Below are positions 47,950 through 61,100 of a stretch of 64,000 nucleotides of DNA, piece by piece (positions within the stretch are counted from its first letter, which is position 1; every line of letters begins with the position of its first letter). The notes beneath the pieces are model-generated. The model was not told the origin of the DNA and searched no databases. It saw nothing but the letters and a program-made list of their open reading frames with translations. The position numbers and the translations under genes were made by a program. Source of the stretch: Okapia johnstoni (taxonomy: Eukaryota > Chordata > Mammalia > Artiodactyla > Giraffidae); assembly GCA_024291935.2 (NCBI GenBank), contig CM044320.1, positions 31,340,001 to 31,404,000 on the forward strand, given 5' to 3'.

Positions 47950-50900
47950 GTAAATATCTTTTAATGTTTGTTCTTTCAATAAACCAAGAAGCATATGACT
48001 GTGAGAGTGCTTGATCTAAAATGAAGTATGAAACTTGATGGAAGCATCCATCTTTTCCTTAAAATTTTCTTTCTCTCAACAAAAATCTTATATCTGAAAT
48101 ATCAGTATTTTCTATGCTTTCAAATATAAACCTGATAGAAATTCTAGATTATATTTTCAATCATAATCATTGGTATCTTTCTACTGACCTGATAACAAAC
48201 TTTCTCCTGGGAAAATCAGAATGTCATGTTAGGAATACATAGATATATGGGAGTTAAAATTCATATACTTCCAACCTGCCTTGCTGAAAATTAACATTTT
48301 AACAGTTTTCCCTGTTTGTGAGTGAGAGAAACATGTAAGAAAGTGTAGCGCCAATAAGGTAGACCAGGGAACAGTGTAAATTCTGTAGGCCAAGTTCAAT
48401 GAAATTTTGAAATTCTATTTAGGGAATTGCTTACAGAATCCCATGTATGGTAGGCCCTAAAAAGCAATGTAAAATGATACATTTTCTGTATAGCTAGTGT
48501 TTAGTGTTTACTTTCCCTCTGTTTTCCTTAAAATATTCCTATTGGTGTTAACACTATTTGCTTTTTCACAGAGTGCTTTTTTTTTTTTTTACAGGTAAAG
48601 ATAGATTTATTTCCCCCAATTGCATTATATTAACTGAAACCTATCCATTCTGGCACATGAATTTATTCAAAGATATATTCTTCATCGGACTAAACTGTCT
48701 TAATCCATTGAGCACCTCATTATATTATACCACTTCCTTCACAGTGCCAGAAGTTGTAAGCAATATAACTAAAGTAGTATCCAGAAGTAACAACTTTTTT
48801 ACTACAAATATTTGCATACATTTCCTTGTATAAATGTTCAGTTCTCATCAAAAATGCAAAATTAATTTTATGTATTTCACTGTTCCAGTCATGTACTGTC
48901 AATCATTATTAGCCTGTCATAAAATTGCACAGTGGCAATATCTTAGAGATGAAGGTACCAGTACTGGCAAGAATAGGGATAACACGCTGAAACCCGTTCA
49001 ACTTTCTCTATCGACTCTGCCAGGGAAAAGTACCTACACACACAACAGAAATGAATCTCAATTTCACCTCTCTCACTTTACAGAGTGCTTTTACTATTAC
49101 AGGGCAATAAAGCTCAGTTCCCTCTTCATCTTCCCTCCTTTTATTCCACCTTTGTAAAACTTAAAAGGAAAGGAAACATGAATAATCCATGATGCTTCAA
49201 GACCACTTTTTCCTTGATCTATTCATGTTAAGTAACCAGTATTGTGGGCCGTTCTTTATTTTAATATTTCAAACATACCATATATGTAAAAGTATCTGTT
49301 AGTCACTCAGTCATATCTGACCCTTTGTTAAAATTAAAAAAAAAATAGCAACTAAGCATGCTAGCACATAAAAGCATCTGGATTTGCAAACTTTTTCTTC
49401 TGGTAGGGTGGAAACAAGGAACTGATGATGGCAAGGAAGATGTAACCTATAGCAACAACAGGACCTATGAAGAAGAATTGCTTAGGAGTATTTTTATTGT
49501 ATGTGACTCCAAACACAGAGGTTAGTTTTCTGCTCAGATTTTCACTGATACTCATTTTACTTTCTGTTGTGAGAGAAAGGGAAATGGTTATGTGTGGTGC
49601 TCTGTGTATCTGTGTCTGTACACATGGCAGGTGCAACCTAATTTGGGAGGGGGGATGCCTGTTTAGATGTTGGTTAATTTCTTTCCACCTGTTTTATATA
49701 TTTTGCCAGAATCTTGAATGATTTTACTGAGCTTATCATCGATTTTACCAGCTGCAGTCATTGACTGGAACTATTTACATCTCATAGATGTTGCCTCACA
49801 AGAAATACATACTTAATATACATAAAACCGCTGTACAAATTTAGCTCCAACTTTGAGGTCAATTTTAGATTTTTCACTTCTGTTTTTCTTAGAGACATGC
49901 TTTTTTTTAAATTTCCGCAAGTAATGTTTAGCATGTCAATGGTTCATTGATCACTGTAACAAAATTAATAATATGGAGAAAAGAAAGGAAAAAAAGAACT
50001 CACCAGTTATCCTGTTTCCCTGAGTAACCGCTGTTAATGATTCATTGTATAAATGCCCCTGCAAATTCCTTGGTCAATATGGTTTCCTTTCATTTGGATT
50101 AAAGCTTTTTTTATTATAGAAACTTTCAAACATATACAGAAGTGGAGAGGGTATTATGACCCTTATATATATGTCGTAAATAATGATGTCTCATTTTTCC
50201 TCCACTTTCCTCTGCTCTGCTCTGGATTGTTCCTGTTGTTGTTCAGTTGCTAAGTTGTGTCCGACTCTCTGTGACCCCATGGACTGTAGCCCGCCAGGCT
50301 CTTCTGTCCTCCTCTATCTCCCACTAAGTCTGGATTAGTTTGAGGCAAGTCCAAGACATCATATTATTTCCTCTGTAAATATTTCAGTATATTCAAAAGA
50401 TAAAGACTGATTTCAGATACAGCTATACAATGCCTTTAAAAAAGTTTTATTTTTAAATTATATTATTAGGGTATAATTGTTTACAATGTCGTGTTCATTT
50501 CTGCTGTACGACGAAGTGAATCAGCTATTTGTATACATATAGACCCTCCCTGTGGAGTCTCCCTCCCACCCCAACATCCCACCTCTCTAGGTCACTGCTG
50601 AGCACCAAGCTAAGCTCTCGTGCCATACAAAACTTCCCACTAGTTGTCTGTTTTACGCATGCACAATGTCATTTTTATGACCAAAAATGTAACGTAATTT
50701 TTAAATATCAAATATCTTACCAACATTCAAGTTTTCTCATTTGTATGAGAAATTTATATTTTCTTAAACAGTTTATTTGTTCAAATCAGTATCCAAGAAA
50801 GGGTTGTTCATTGTTATTGGTTATCTGGCTTATCTCTCTGCTCCTTTTCCATTCTTTTGTATTTTAAGTCATTTGTTAATGAAACTGGCTCTTTCATCTC

Positions 50901-53459
50901 CTCATTTTCTCCAATCTGAATTTTAGTGATTTGTGGCAATAGAAACACAGCCTGTCTTTTTGTCCCCTATATTTAGAGGCTTGATCAGGTAAATGTTTTA
51001 TATCTTTTTTTTGGCAAGACTCTGTATAGATGGTGTATTTTGGTTTGTTTGGGGTTTTTTTGCCACATCAAGTGGCAGGCATGTGGGATCTTAGTTCCTT
51101 GACCAGGGATCAAACCCTCACCCCCTGCATTAGAAGCATGGAGTTTTAACCACTGGACCACCAGAGGAGTCACAGTATATGTAATTTTATCAAAAGACAA
51201 AACTATTTTGAGAGTGAAGGCCTAGATTTATTCTTTCATTAGATGTTGTGAAGGTTAGCAGTTTATCATTCCTTCCTACTTTATCAGCTGGAATATCTAT
51301 AAAGAGAAACTCTACACTGCTTATCAGTTTTATAAGGCTGTGGCTGAGTCTTGTTTCCCAAAGGAAAGGCCAGATACAAGCTTGATTGTGTTTCTAATTG
51401 AAAATAAACTCCAAATATTGTGTCTCTTTACCCTGAAGTACATCATTGTGTATTTCCTACAAAGAAGAACATTTGCTTGCATAGCTGCAGAGCAATTATG
51501 CAAATTAGGATATTTACCAATGATACGATACTATTATCTAATTTAAATGTCTGTATTCAAATTTTGTCTATTTCCTCAATAATATTCTTTATAGCTTTTT
51601 TGTTTCCTGGTCCAGGATCAAATTCAGAATCACACACTGTGTTTAGTTTTCACATCTCTTCAGTCTCCTTATATCTGGAGTAATTCCTCAGATTCCTTGC
51701 CTTTTATGACTTTGAAATTTTTGAAGACTATATGCCAGCTACTTTGTAGAATGTCTGATATTTCCTCTTGATTATTCAGGCCATACATTTTCGCAGGCAC
51801 ACTACAGAAGTGATGTTGTGCTCTTCCAGTACAATATACCAGGATTTTTTAACTTCGATCCCTTGATTAGTGTGGTGTTTCCATCTTATAAAGTTACTGT
51901 TTTCCTTTATAATGTCTGTACAAAATGAACCAGTTGATCTAAGAAAGCAATGGAAAATTTTAAGCCAAAATGAGGGCTATAATCCAGGAACAGCCTTTCA
52001 GAAAACTCAGAGAACCGTTCTACCTGTTAAAAGTCGGAGCATTGTTGAGACAGAAGGCTGTACATTAAATGGTGTACATATTATTAACAGTTTACACAAT
52101 CCAGCTCTAAGCATATAAGGTGAGTAGTGAGTCATGGGTCATCCTAGCTCCTTATAAGATTTAGAAGGAAGGTTATCTTTTTAGGGGTTGTCTTGTTGAT
52201 ACTAGGATAATGTTGCTCTTCATAGTTGAGCAGGTATTTCTGCCAATGGAGATGTTTGGTTGATGCAAAATGCAGATACACAGTGCATAGTAGAGGGGAG
52301 AGGGGAGGACAAAGAGCAGAGAAAATGTTTAGGGCTTAAGTTTTCCTTGACTAGCCTTAGTAGTTTCATCTGTGGCTCAAGTGGGGAATGATTTGCTTTA
52401 GGTGGCAGAATTCATTTCTTGCTCTTATAGGACTGAAGACTTCAGAGCCTTGCTGCTGTCAGCCAGACAGTTTCTTGATAGTTGCACCTCTGAATATAGG
52501 AAACCCCTAATATGGCAGATTTGTTTTTTCAAAGCTGGCAAGGGAGTGACTCCAGCAAGATAAAAGTTTGAAAGTGTTAGTAACTAAGTCGTGTCCAACT
52601 CTTTGGAGACCCCATGGACTATAACCCGCCATGCTCCTCTGTCCATGGGATTCTCCAGGCAAGAATGCTGGAGTGGGTTGCCAGTTCCTTCTCCAGGGGG
52701 TCTTCCCAACCTAGGGATTGAACCCAGGTCTCCTGCATTGGTAGACAGATTCTTTACTGCTGAGTCACCAGGGAAGCCCTAGCAAGATAGGCACTGTGAT
52801 CTCATGTAAGTTAATCACACAACCATATACATGTATATCCTGTCCCCTTAGCCATATTCTACCAGTTAGAAGCAAGTCCCAGGTCATGCCCATACTCAAG
52901 GGGAGGAGACTACACAAGGGTGTAAACATTAGAAAGCAAGGATCATAAGGGGGAAGCCTAGAGTCTGTCCACCTCACTGCCACAGTATGGTTGCAAAAAA
53001 TGGTTTAAGACCTTTTTTTGGTCATTATTTTCTCCTTAAGGTATATGCAATATATTCCCTAAGTATATATGGGAATGTTTCCAGACTTGCCTTATAATCT
53101 ACTTTTTCTTACTTAATAATTTTGAGTAGTTGTCTATGTCAATAATATATATTTTCTCTGTATATTGTACTTTAGGGGGATGTAGTGTAATATATTTAAA
53201 CAATATGTCTCAATTGGGTATTTTTTCTCTATTATAAAAAGCACAAAAATAACCATAATAAACCATAATGAACATTCTTATAGCAAAACATTTACCTGCA
53301 CTCTTAATTATATTGGTAGGATGAATGGGACTTATTTATTCCTGGTAAGCCTTTCTGCATGGACAGGATTTTAGAAATTGTTTCCTGGAAGAAAATAAGG
53401 AAACTCTATTAAAGGGAGATGAGAGATGTATTAGAAACAGAACCAACAGGGTGTGTGTG

Positions 53460-53508
<49 letters not shown>

Positions 53509-55161
53509 TATACAGAGATGTATTATAAGGAATTGGGGCTTCCCTGATGGCTCAGTGGTAAAGATCCACCTGCAATGCAGGAGACAGAGGAGATGTGGGT
53601 TCGATCGTTGGGAAGATCCCCCAGAGAAGGAAATGGCAGCCCACTCCAGTATTCTTTCCTGGGAAGTTCCATGGACAGAGGAGCATGGCGGGCTACAGTC
53701 CATGGGGTCGCGAAGAGTCGGACACGACTGAGCATGCAGGCACACACGCACAATTATAAGGAACTGGCTCACGTAATTATGGAGGAAGGCATGATCGAAG
53801 ATCTGCAGGGTGAGTGAGCAAGCTAGCGATGGTGACCCAGAGAGCTTATGATGGTTTCCTTCTAGTCAGTGTCCAAAGGCCTGAGAACCAGGAGACAACC
53901 TGTCCAAGGTCAACAGGCTGGAAACTGAGAAAGAGCTGATATTTCTGTTCGAGTCCAAAGTTAGGAAAAAAGATAAGTCCTGGTTCCAAGGCAGTCATGC
54001 AGGAAGAATTCTCTCTCACTTGGGGAAGGGTCTACCTTCTTGTTCTTTTCAAGCCCACTCGCATTAGAGGACAGCAATCTGTGTTAGTCTACCAATTTAA
54101 ATCTTAATCTCATTCAAAAACACCCTCACAGAAACAACCAGAATCATGTTTGACCAAATAATTGGGTACTCCATGGCCCACTTAAATTGACACGTTGAAC
54201 ATCTCAGGAGATATTTCTGGTTTTGAGGTATAAGATCAGATTTTAGAGCTTTAGTGGAGGAAAATGAGATATATGGTATTCTTTTTGACTTTTCAACTCT
54301 CCAATTATGCAAACAGGAGTAAAAATTATCTTTCTAAATAACTATTAATAATTTTATTTTCATTCCTTCCTGTCACAGCCTAATGAGATTTTTCCATTAA
54401 ACTAATGCATTCTTCAAAGTCATTTAATTTCCTTTACAGCTGTCTTTTCCAAATTATCTACTAAGCTTATTCTTTTATTTTTTATTAAAAAATTTTTTTT
54501 TAAATCTTAGTGTCTCTACTTACCTCCTGAGGTAAGAATCTTCACTCCTGCATCTACCCTATCAAAGTTCTACTTCCTTTTCCTTCCTTCTTTCCTTCCC
54601 TGCTAGCCCAAGGCAGGCCTTAGTTAAGAGTAGAAGAGATGTCTTATGCTTGAGGAAGATTGGTGTGTTAATTACTAACACAGTCTGCGTGACTTTAATT
54701 TCTGAATGTGATATAAGACTGATTACATCTAAGAATGACTTTTCCACCCCTCCCTCTCCACCCCAAATAAGAGTCAAACTACTTACTTGAGGCTGAAATT
54801 TCACCTAGGACCAAGGAAACCCTTCCTTCACTGAATGCTTTTTAAAAAATATTTATTTATTTACTTGGCTGTGTCAGGTCTTAGTTGCGATGTGCAGAAT
54901 CTTCCTTGTGGCTCATAGGCTTCTCTAGTTGTGGTTCGAGGGTTCAGTAGTTGCTGTAGCTCGAGGGCTTAGTTGCCCCACAGCATATGGGATCTTAATT
55001 CTCTGACTGGGGATTGAACCTGAGTCCCCTGTATTGGAAGGTAGATTCTTAACCATTGGATCACAAGGGAAGTCCCCACTGAATGTTTTTTAAGGAAAGA
55101 ATGGGAGAGAAAAATAAAGTGGAATTTTGACCACTTCCCACAAGTAATTATTGATTACATT

Positions 55162-55193
<32 letters not shown>

Positions 55194-58100
55194 CTCAGTT
55201 GCTCAGTCATGCCTGACTCTTTGGGACCCCATGGACTATAGCTCGTCAGGCTCCTCTGTCCATGGGATTTCCCAGGCAAGAATACTCGAGAGGGTTGCCA
55301 TTTCCTCTTCCAGAGGATCTTCCCAACTGAGGAATCGAACCCTTGTCTCTTGTGTCTCCTGCATTGGCAGACAGATTCTTTATGGCACCATCTGAGAAGC
55401 CTTTTGATTACATAATTCTTTCCTATTTGAATCTCACAACTCTGTGTAGTAGGCATCATTTCACAGATGAGGACACTGAGGCTCAAAGAGACTGAGTAAT
55501 TTCCCCAGAGCCATACAGCTGATACAGTCCAGAGCCAAAATTCGACCCTAGGTGGTTAGACTCCAACCTAAGACCAGTGCTCTTTCTACTTTATGATGTC
55601 AATTCAGCAGGACTGCGAGGGTTATAAGGCACATTTCCAGGACCCAAGGGACCTGAACGAGTTAAGCACCTAAAAAAAAAACAAACTTTTGCCACTTTAA
55701 AAACTAACTTGACTTTCTTCTTCCTAAGGCTTAGTCAGAGTCGCCAAAATAATAGATTATCTGAGACAAACAACTAGTCAAAGTTCTGAAGATGATGGCC
55801 TTGAGGAGCTGTGGATCATGCTTGATCCTGGAAAGAGAGACGTGCATGTGAACCTGGAAACCTTCCAGGCCACTGTGAAGGAATGGATGATGGCTCACTG
55901 CAGAAACAAATGGTAATCATAGTCCCAGCAGGATGCATTTTCAGGTTCTAATTTAACAATTGATTACAATGAATGTTAATCACTGTTTTTTGCACTGATA
56001 GGAAATACTATCTGATAGTATCTTACTATTAATCGAAGAAATGAAAATCAAGAGAACATATTTTGTGCATCTGTTTAACAAAGGTTTAGAGGAATGACTC
56101 TATCCCATGTTGTCAGGGCGGGTGGAGAAATAGGCCTTCTCCTTGTTGGTGATGGTGCAAGTTGGCACAGCTTTTCAAGGGCGGTTTAGGAATGTGTGGC
56201 TTCCCAGGTGGCTCAGTGGTAAAGAATCTACTGACAATGCAAGAAACGCGATTTGATCCCCAGGTCAGGAAGATATCCTGGAGGAAGAAAATGGCAACCC
56301 ACTCCAGTATTCTTACTTGAAAAATTTCATGGAGGCTGGTGGGCTGCAGTCCATGGGGTTGCAGAGAGATAGACATGACTGAGCAACTGAGCACAGCACA
56401 AGCATCAGAGCCTTAGAAATATGCAATGTGGTCAAATTATGTAACTTCAGGAAAGACAACCAGTTGTATACGCTAATGTATATGCAGAATGTTGTTTATG
56501 ATTATGATAAATGTAAGCAAACCAAATATTTAATAGTAAGTGGTTGGACAAATAAATGATAATACTTCCATACTCTAGAATCCTAATTAGTCACTCAAAA
56601 TTATAATTAAATAAATATTTGACAGGAGAAATATTCATATGTATTTATTTTAAATAATTGGCCATAGATCTGTATATATAGTACACTCCCATATTTGTTG
56701 AGAAATAAAAATATGCACAGGAAAAAGTGGGAAGGAATATATTCCAAAATGATTATCTTTGCATGAAGACCTTAGCTTCTTTGTCTTCTTTTCTTGTGAA
56801 TTTTCTACTTTTCCTAAAATACTTAGGCTTGATTGTATAATACAGATATCAATAATCCATGGGTAAAGTGGAGTGAGGGCAAAAGAGAAAATTTATTGGA
56901 GATATAAATTTATGGGAGATATAAATATAAAACATAAGAACAGAAACTCAGAAATGGTGATGGATGTGGATCTATTAATAGGAATAGTGAGAGTGACGAC
57001 TGAGCTATTCTGCTCAGTCATCTTCCAACAAACATCTCATGTTGAAACACAACAGGATGCAAATACAAGTCTAGAGGCTTTTGTAGCTGCTCCGAAGAGA
57101 TTATCTAAGGGTTTGGCAATTGCTAAGATTAGGCAGCAAAACTGAAATCATAATATAAAGACTCTCGGAAAAGAAATGATTGAAGTGTTAGTATGTTTAT
57201 TTGAGGGTGTCCTAGGCAGAGGCCTGTGAATACGGTTCTCCAAATTTTAGGAGTGATATGTTCCAAAGTACAATTAGTTCAAGTTCAACTTGGTTTTTCA
57301 TGAGAAAGAGAAAAGAGCACCTTCAGTGTGCCCCAAATTATTAGCTGTTCATGCCTTTTCCCGGAGAAGGCAATGGCAACCCACTCCAGTACTCTTGCCT
57401 GGAAAATCCCATGGATGGAGGAGCCTGGTAGGCTGCAGTCCATGGGGTCGCTAGGAGTCGGACACGACTGAGCGACTTCCCTTTCACTTTTCACTTTCAT
57501 GCATTGGAGAAGGAAACGGCAACCCACTCCAGTGTTCTTGCCTGGAGAATCCCAGGGACGGGGGAGCCTGGTGGGCTGTCGTCTATGGGGTCGCACAGAG
57601 TCGGACACGACTGAAGCGACTTAGCAGCAGCAGCAGCAGCATGCCTTTTCCTTCCTAATTCTCTAAGGCCCAAGGTCTTGCTACCTCTACAAGTGTCCAC
57701 TTAGTTCTCCAAATCACGTCAGCTTCCTAATCCACTGAGACTCCCATTGCCTAATTATAGCTATGTACATCATCACGTACTTACTTATGCATTCATATTC
57801 TTTTCTTCATGTTAGATTAAAGTTGATAGTAGGTAGACACAATATCTTATGTTTCTCTTCTATGACTCTGTTCAAGAACAGTGTTGGGCTCCAAATTGTG
57901 GCCAAATGGATAGATGGTTTTAAAATTCAGAAAGACCAACATCAATAAAAAAATACAGAGCACATCTGAGAAACTGGCTAAACTTTGGTTTGACAAGGAA
58001 TCCTAGCTCACTGGTTTTGTTTTTTGGCCACAGGGAAGGAGAGAATAGTGGATCAAGCAGCAGAATGGTTGATTCTGCTTTTGAACAGGACAGCATAAAA

Positions 58101-61100
58101 TCGTGCGAAGCAAGTATGTGTGTGTTTCTTCGGGATTGTTCTGCCACTTGCTTGTGATTTGGAGAAGTGGATTTTTTAATAAAACTCTCATGTGTGTTTC
58201 AGTTAAGATGACCACAGATATAACAGATTCTTCATCATGGAACTTCAAGAGTTTGGGTGGAGACTTGCCTAAAGGAGTCTTGTAAGCATTCTTACTTGTA
58301 ATGTTTTCTCAAGTGCCTCAACTTTGCTTATGTATTTTCTTATTTCATAGATTTATGTATTTTATTTTATTTCTGGGCTTCCCTGCTGTCTCCAACAGTA
58401 AAGAATCTGCCTGCAATACAGGAGTTCAGATCAGTTCAGTCACTCAGCTCTGTCAGACTCTTTGTGACCCCATGGACTGCCCCATGGCAGGCTTCCCTGT
58501 CCATCAACAACTCCCAGGGCTTGCCCAAACTTGTCCATCAAGTTGGTGATGCCATCCAACCATCTCATCCTCTGTTGTCCCCTTCTCCTCCCACCTTCAA
58601 TCTTTCCCAGCAGTAGGGTCTTTTCCAATGAATCAGCTCTTTGCATCAGGTGGCCAAAGTATTGGAGCTTCAGCATCAGTCCTTCTAATGAATATTCAGG
58701 ACCGATTTCCTTTAGGATGAACTGGTTGGATCTCCTTGCAGTCCAAGGGACTCTCAAGAATCTTCTCCAACACCATAGTTCAAAAGCATGAATTCTTTGG
58801 CACCGAGCCTTCTTTATAGTCCAACTCTCACATCCATACATGACTACAAGGAAAAACAACAGCTTTAACTAGACAGACCTGTGTCGGCAAAGTAACATCG
58901 GCAAAGCGATGCTGGAGACCCAGGTTCAATCCCTGGGTCTGGAAGATCTTCTGGAGAAGGGAATGGTAACCCACTCCAGTATTCTTGCCTGGAGAATTCC
59001 ATGGACAGAGGAGCCTGATGGGCTATAGTTCATGAGGTCTCAAAGAGTCAGACATGACTAAGCAACTAACACATTCAACTTTTTCATGTATTTTATTTAC
59101 AGTAAAGTCACTTAGCACTGTTTGTGTGCATATGTGGTAGGGCTAACATAATTTATTTTTAACTCTTAGCTATTATATCCCAATTGCATTAGAAGCAGTT
59201 TCACTAGGAACACAAATTATGAAAGATTATGAAGTGTCGCATAAATGAACACTTTCTCACTCATGAAAACTTTATTATTCTTTGACTTCACATGTTTTCC
59301 ATGGACGACAAGTTCCATCAGAAGCAGAGTTATGACATTGACCTTAAGCTCTTTGGGAGATTGCTTTTTTTTTTTTAGTCGGAGTGTAATTGCTCTATTA
59401 TGTTGTATTAGCTTCTGTTATACAATGAAGTGAGTCAGCTATATGTATACATATATCCCCTCTCTCTTGGATGTTCCTACCATCCCACCCATTTAGGTCA
59501 TTTCAGAACACCAAGCTGAGCTCCTTCTGCTTTATAGCAGGTTCCCACTAGCTATCTATTTTGCACATGGTAGTGTACATATGTCAATCCTTATTACTTC
59601 TTTAATACTTTTAGATATGAATGAGAAAGGCTGTTTTCTGCTACACATGAGTTTAGATATTAAGGAGAAGTGACTCTGCTTTATTTTTATTTTTAAAAAA
59701 AAATTTTTGGCTGAGCCAACGTGTGGCTTGTGGGATCTTAGTTCCCTGACCAGGGATTGAAACCAAGTCTCTGCTTTGGAAGCTCAGAATTGAAGCACTG
59801 GACCTGTCCTTCCTTATTTTGTCTTTTCCACTTCAGGTTTATCTGTACAAAAAAATGTGGACTAGCAACCATGTAGCCAACCCGTGGTAAACTCTAGGAA
59901 AAGATGGCAAAGAGGAAGAGGAGTCCTGGGACTCCATGAAAAACGCGGTTCAGACTCTCATATGGTTTATGATCAAATGTCAGGGCAAGCACAACATCCA
60001 CAAACATTAACAAGCTGTAGAAAATACTAGGAACAATGACTCCTAAATTGTGAGCTACAGGCTACAATGATAAAACTCTAGGAGTTGTTTCCTAGATAAA
60101 GGCCTATTGAAACCTGCCAAGATTTCTGATTGAAATAATCCAGTGTCAATATATTTCAGGATTTTCCATAAACCAGGCAAAAGTAGGAACTGTTCAGTGT
60201 AGACAGAGGCAGAAGTTGGGACCAGAGTGAAGAGGAAGAAGCAAAAGCTGTAGAAGTCAATTTCACAAGTGGCAGATGCTAAATATCTGGCAATTTTGGA
60301 AAATCTTTGGTGTTATTGTAATAAGTGCTTAAATAAATACTGTGTATGTGAACTATGTTTGTGAGGATGAATGAAGATAAAGTAGAAAATCTTCTTTACT
60401 TATTTCTTTATTTATTTTTGGTTGTGCTGGATCTTCATCGCTGCATGTGGGCTTTCTCTAGTTGTGGCAATTGGAGGCTACTCTCTGTTGCGGTGCACGG
60501 GCATCTCACTGTGGTGGCTTCTTTTTTTGCACAGCAAAGGCTCTAAGCAAGTGGGCTTCAGTAGTTACAGCATGAAAACTCAGTAAGTTGTGGCACGCGG
60601 GGCCTAGACTGGGAGGGCTGCGGCAGCTGTGGCCTACAAGGCTTAGTTGCTCCGCAGCATGTGGAATCTTCCTGGACTAGGGATTGAACCTGTGTCCCCT
60701 CCACTGACAGACGGACTGTTAACTACTGGACCAACAGGGAAGTCCTCACAGGAATACTTAAGCTTGTTTGGGCTTCACCATAAGCCTTACTTTGACTGGA
60801 AGGGATTAGTGATGTTGAAGTTTATGCTCATTCATCCTTTTACCTCCAGAGAGGTGCCTGATTTGATTACCTATATAGCAGACCTGCATTTCAACAAGCA
60901 GAAATTGGAAGAGGAAAATAATAAATTGAAATTGGCATTAGAAAACTTGGAAGAAGCAAACAGAGAGTTATCAGAGGACTGTACTGAATTGCGCCTTCGG
61001 GTGAAAAGGTGAGCCATGGTGTGGGTACTGTGTCCTGGGAACTTTCAGTTCCTTTTCCTTTTTTTTTAAATAAATTTGTTTTTTATTGAGATACAAGTCA

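Larger units (their letters stand above)
50090..51910 (-). mobile_element. Old antisense L1-type 3' sequence, fragmented
   Basis: Text of a common old mammalian repeat: actttcaaacatatacagaag, aatatttcagtatattcaaaag, ctttttgtcccctatattta, and ggatcaaattcagaatcacac...cagaagtgatgttgtgctctt. The family (L1M type) is uncertain. Split by a BovB scrap, a younger L1 and a CHR SINE. Confidence 0.5.
53405..54220 (-). mobile_element. Old interspersed repeat (family not named), split
   Basis: aacagaaccaacaggg, ggctcacgtaattatggagg, gtccaaaggcctgagaaccagg, tctcattcaaaaacaccctc and tttgaccaaataattgggta are text of a common old mammalian repeat. It is interrupted by (GT)n and a Bov-tA. The orientation is provisional. 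Confidence 0.5.
47950..55728 (+). other. Intron 1 of the coiled-coil gene (7.8 kb)
   Basis: Bounded by gg|gtaaat and cctaag|gc. It holds the antisense small ORF (49361-49555), L1, LTR-like, Bov-tA, CHR and MIR copies and two GT microsatellites. 47950-49250 and 52781-53400 show no recognised element. A further phase-compatible exon could be hidden here. Confidence 0.75.

Noticed and set aside
51870..52118. Plus-strand 82-codon ORF followed by a gtgagt donor-like site
   Set aside because: Its sequence is colinear with the LTR-like repeat at 7088, so it is treated as repeat rather than an exon.
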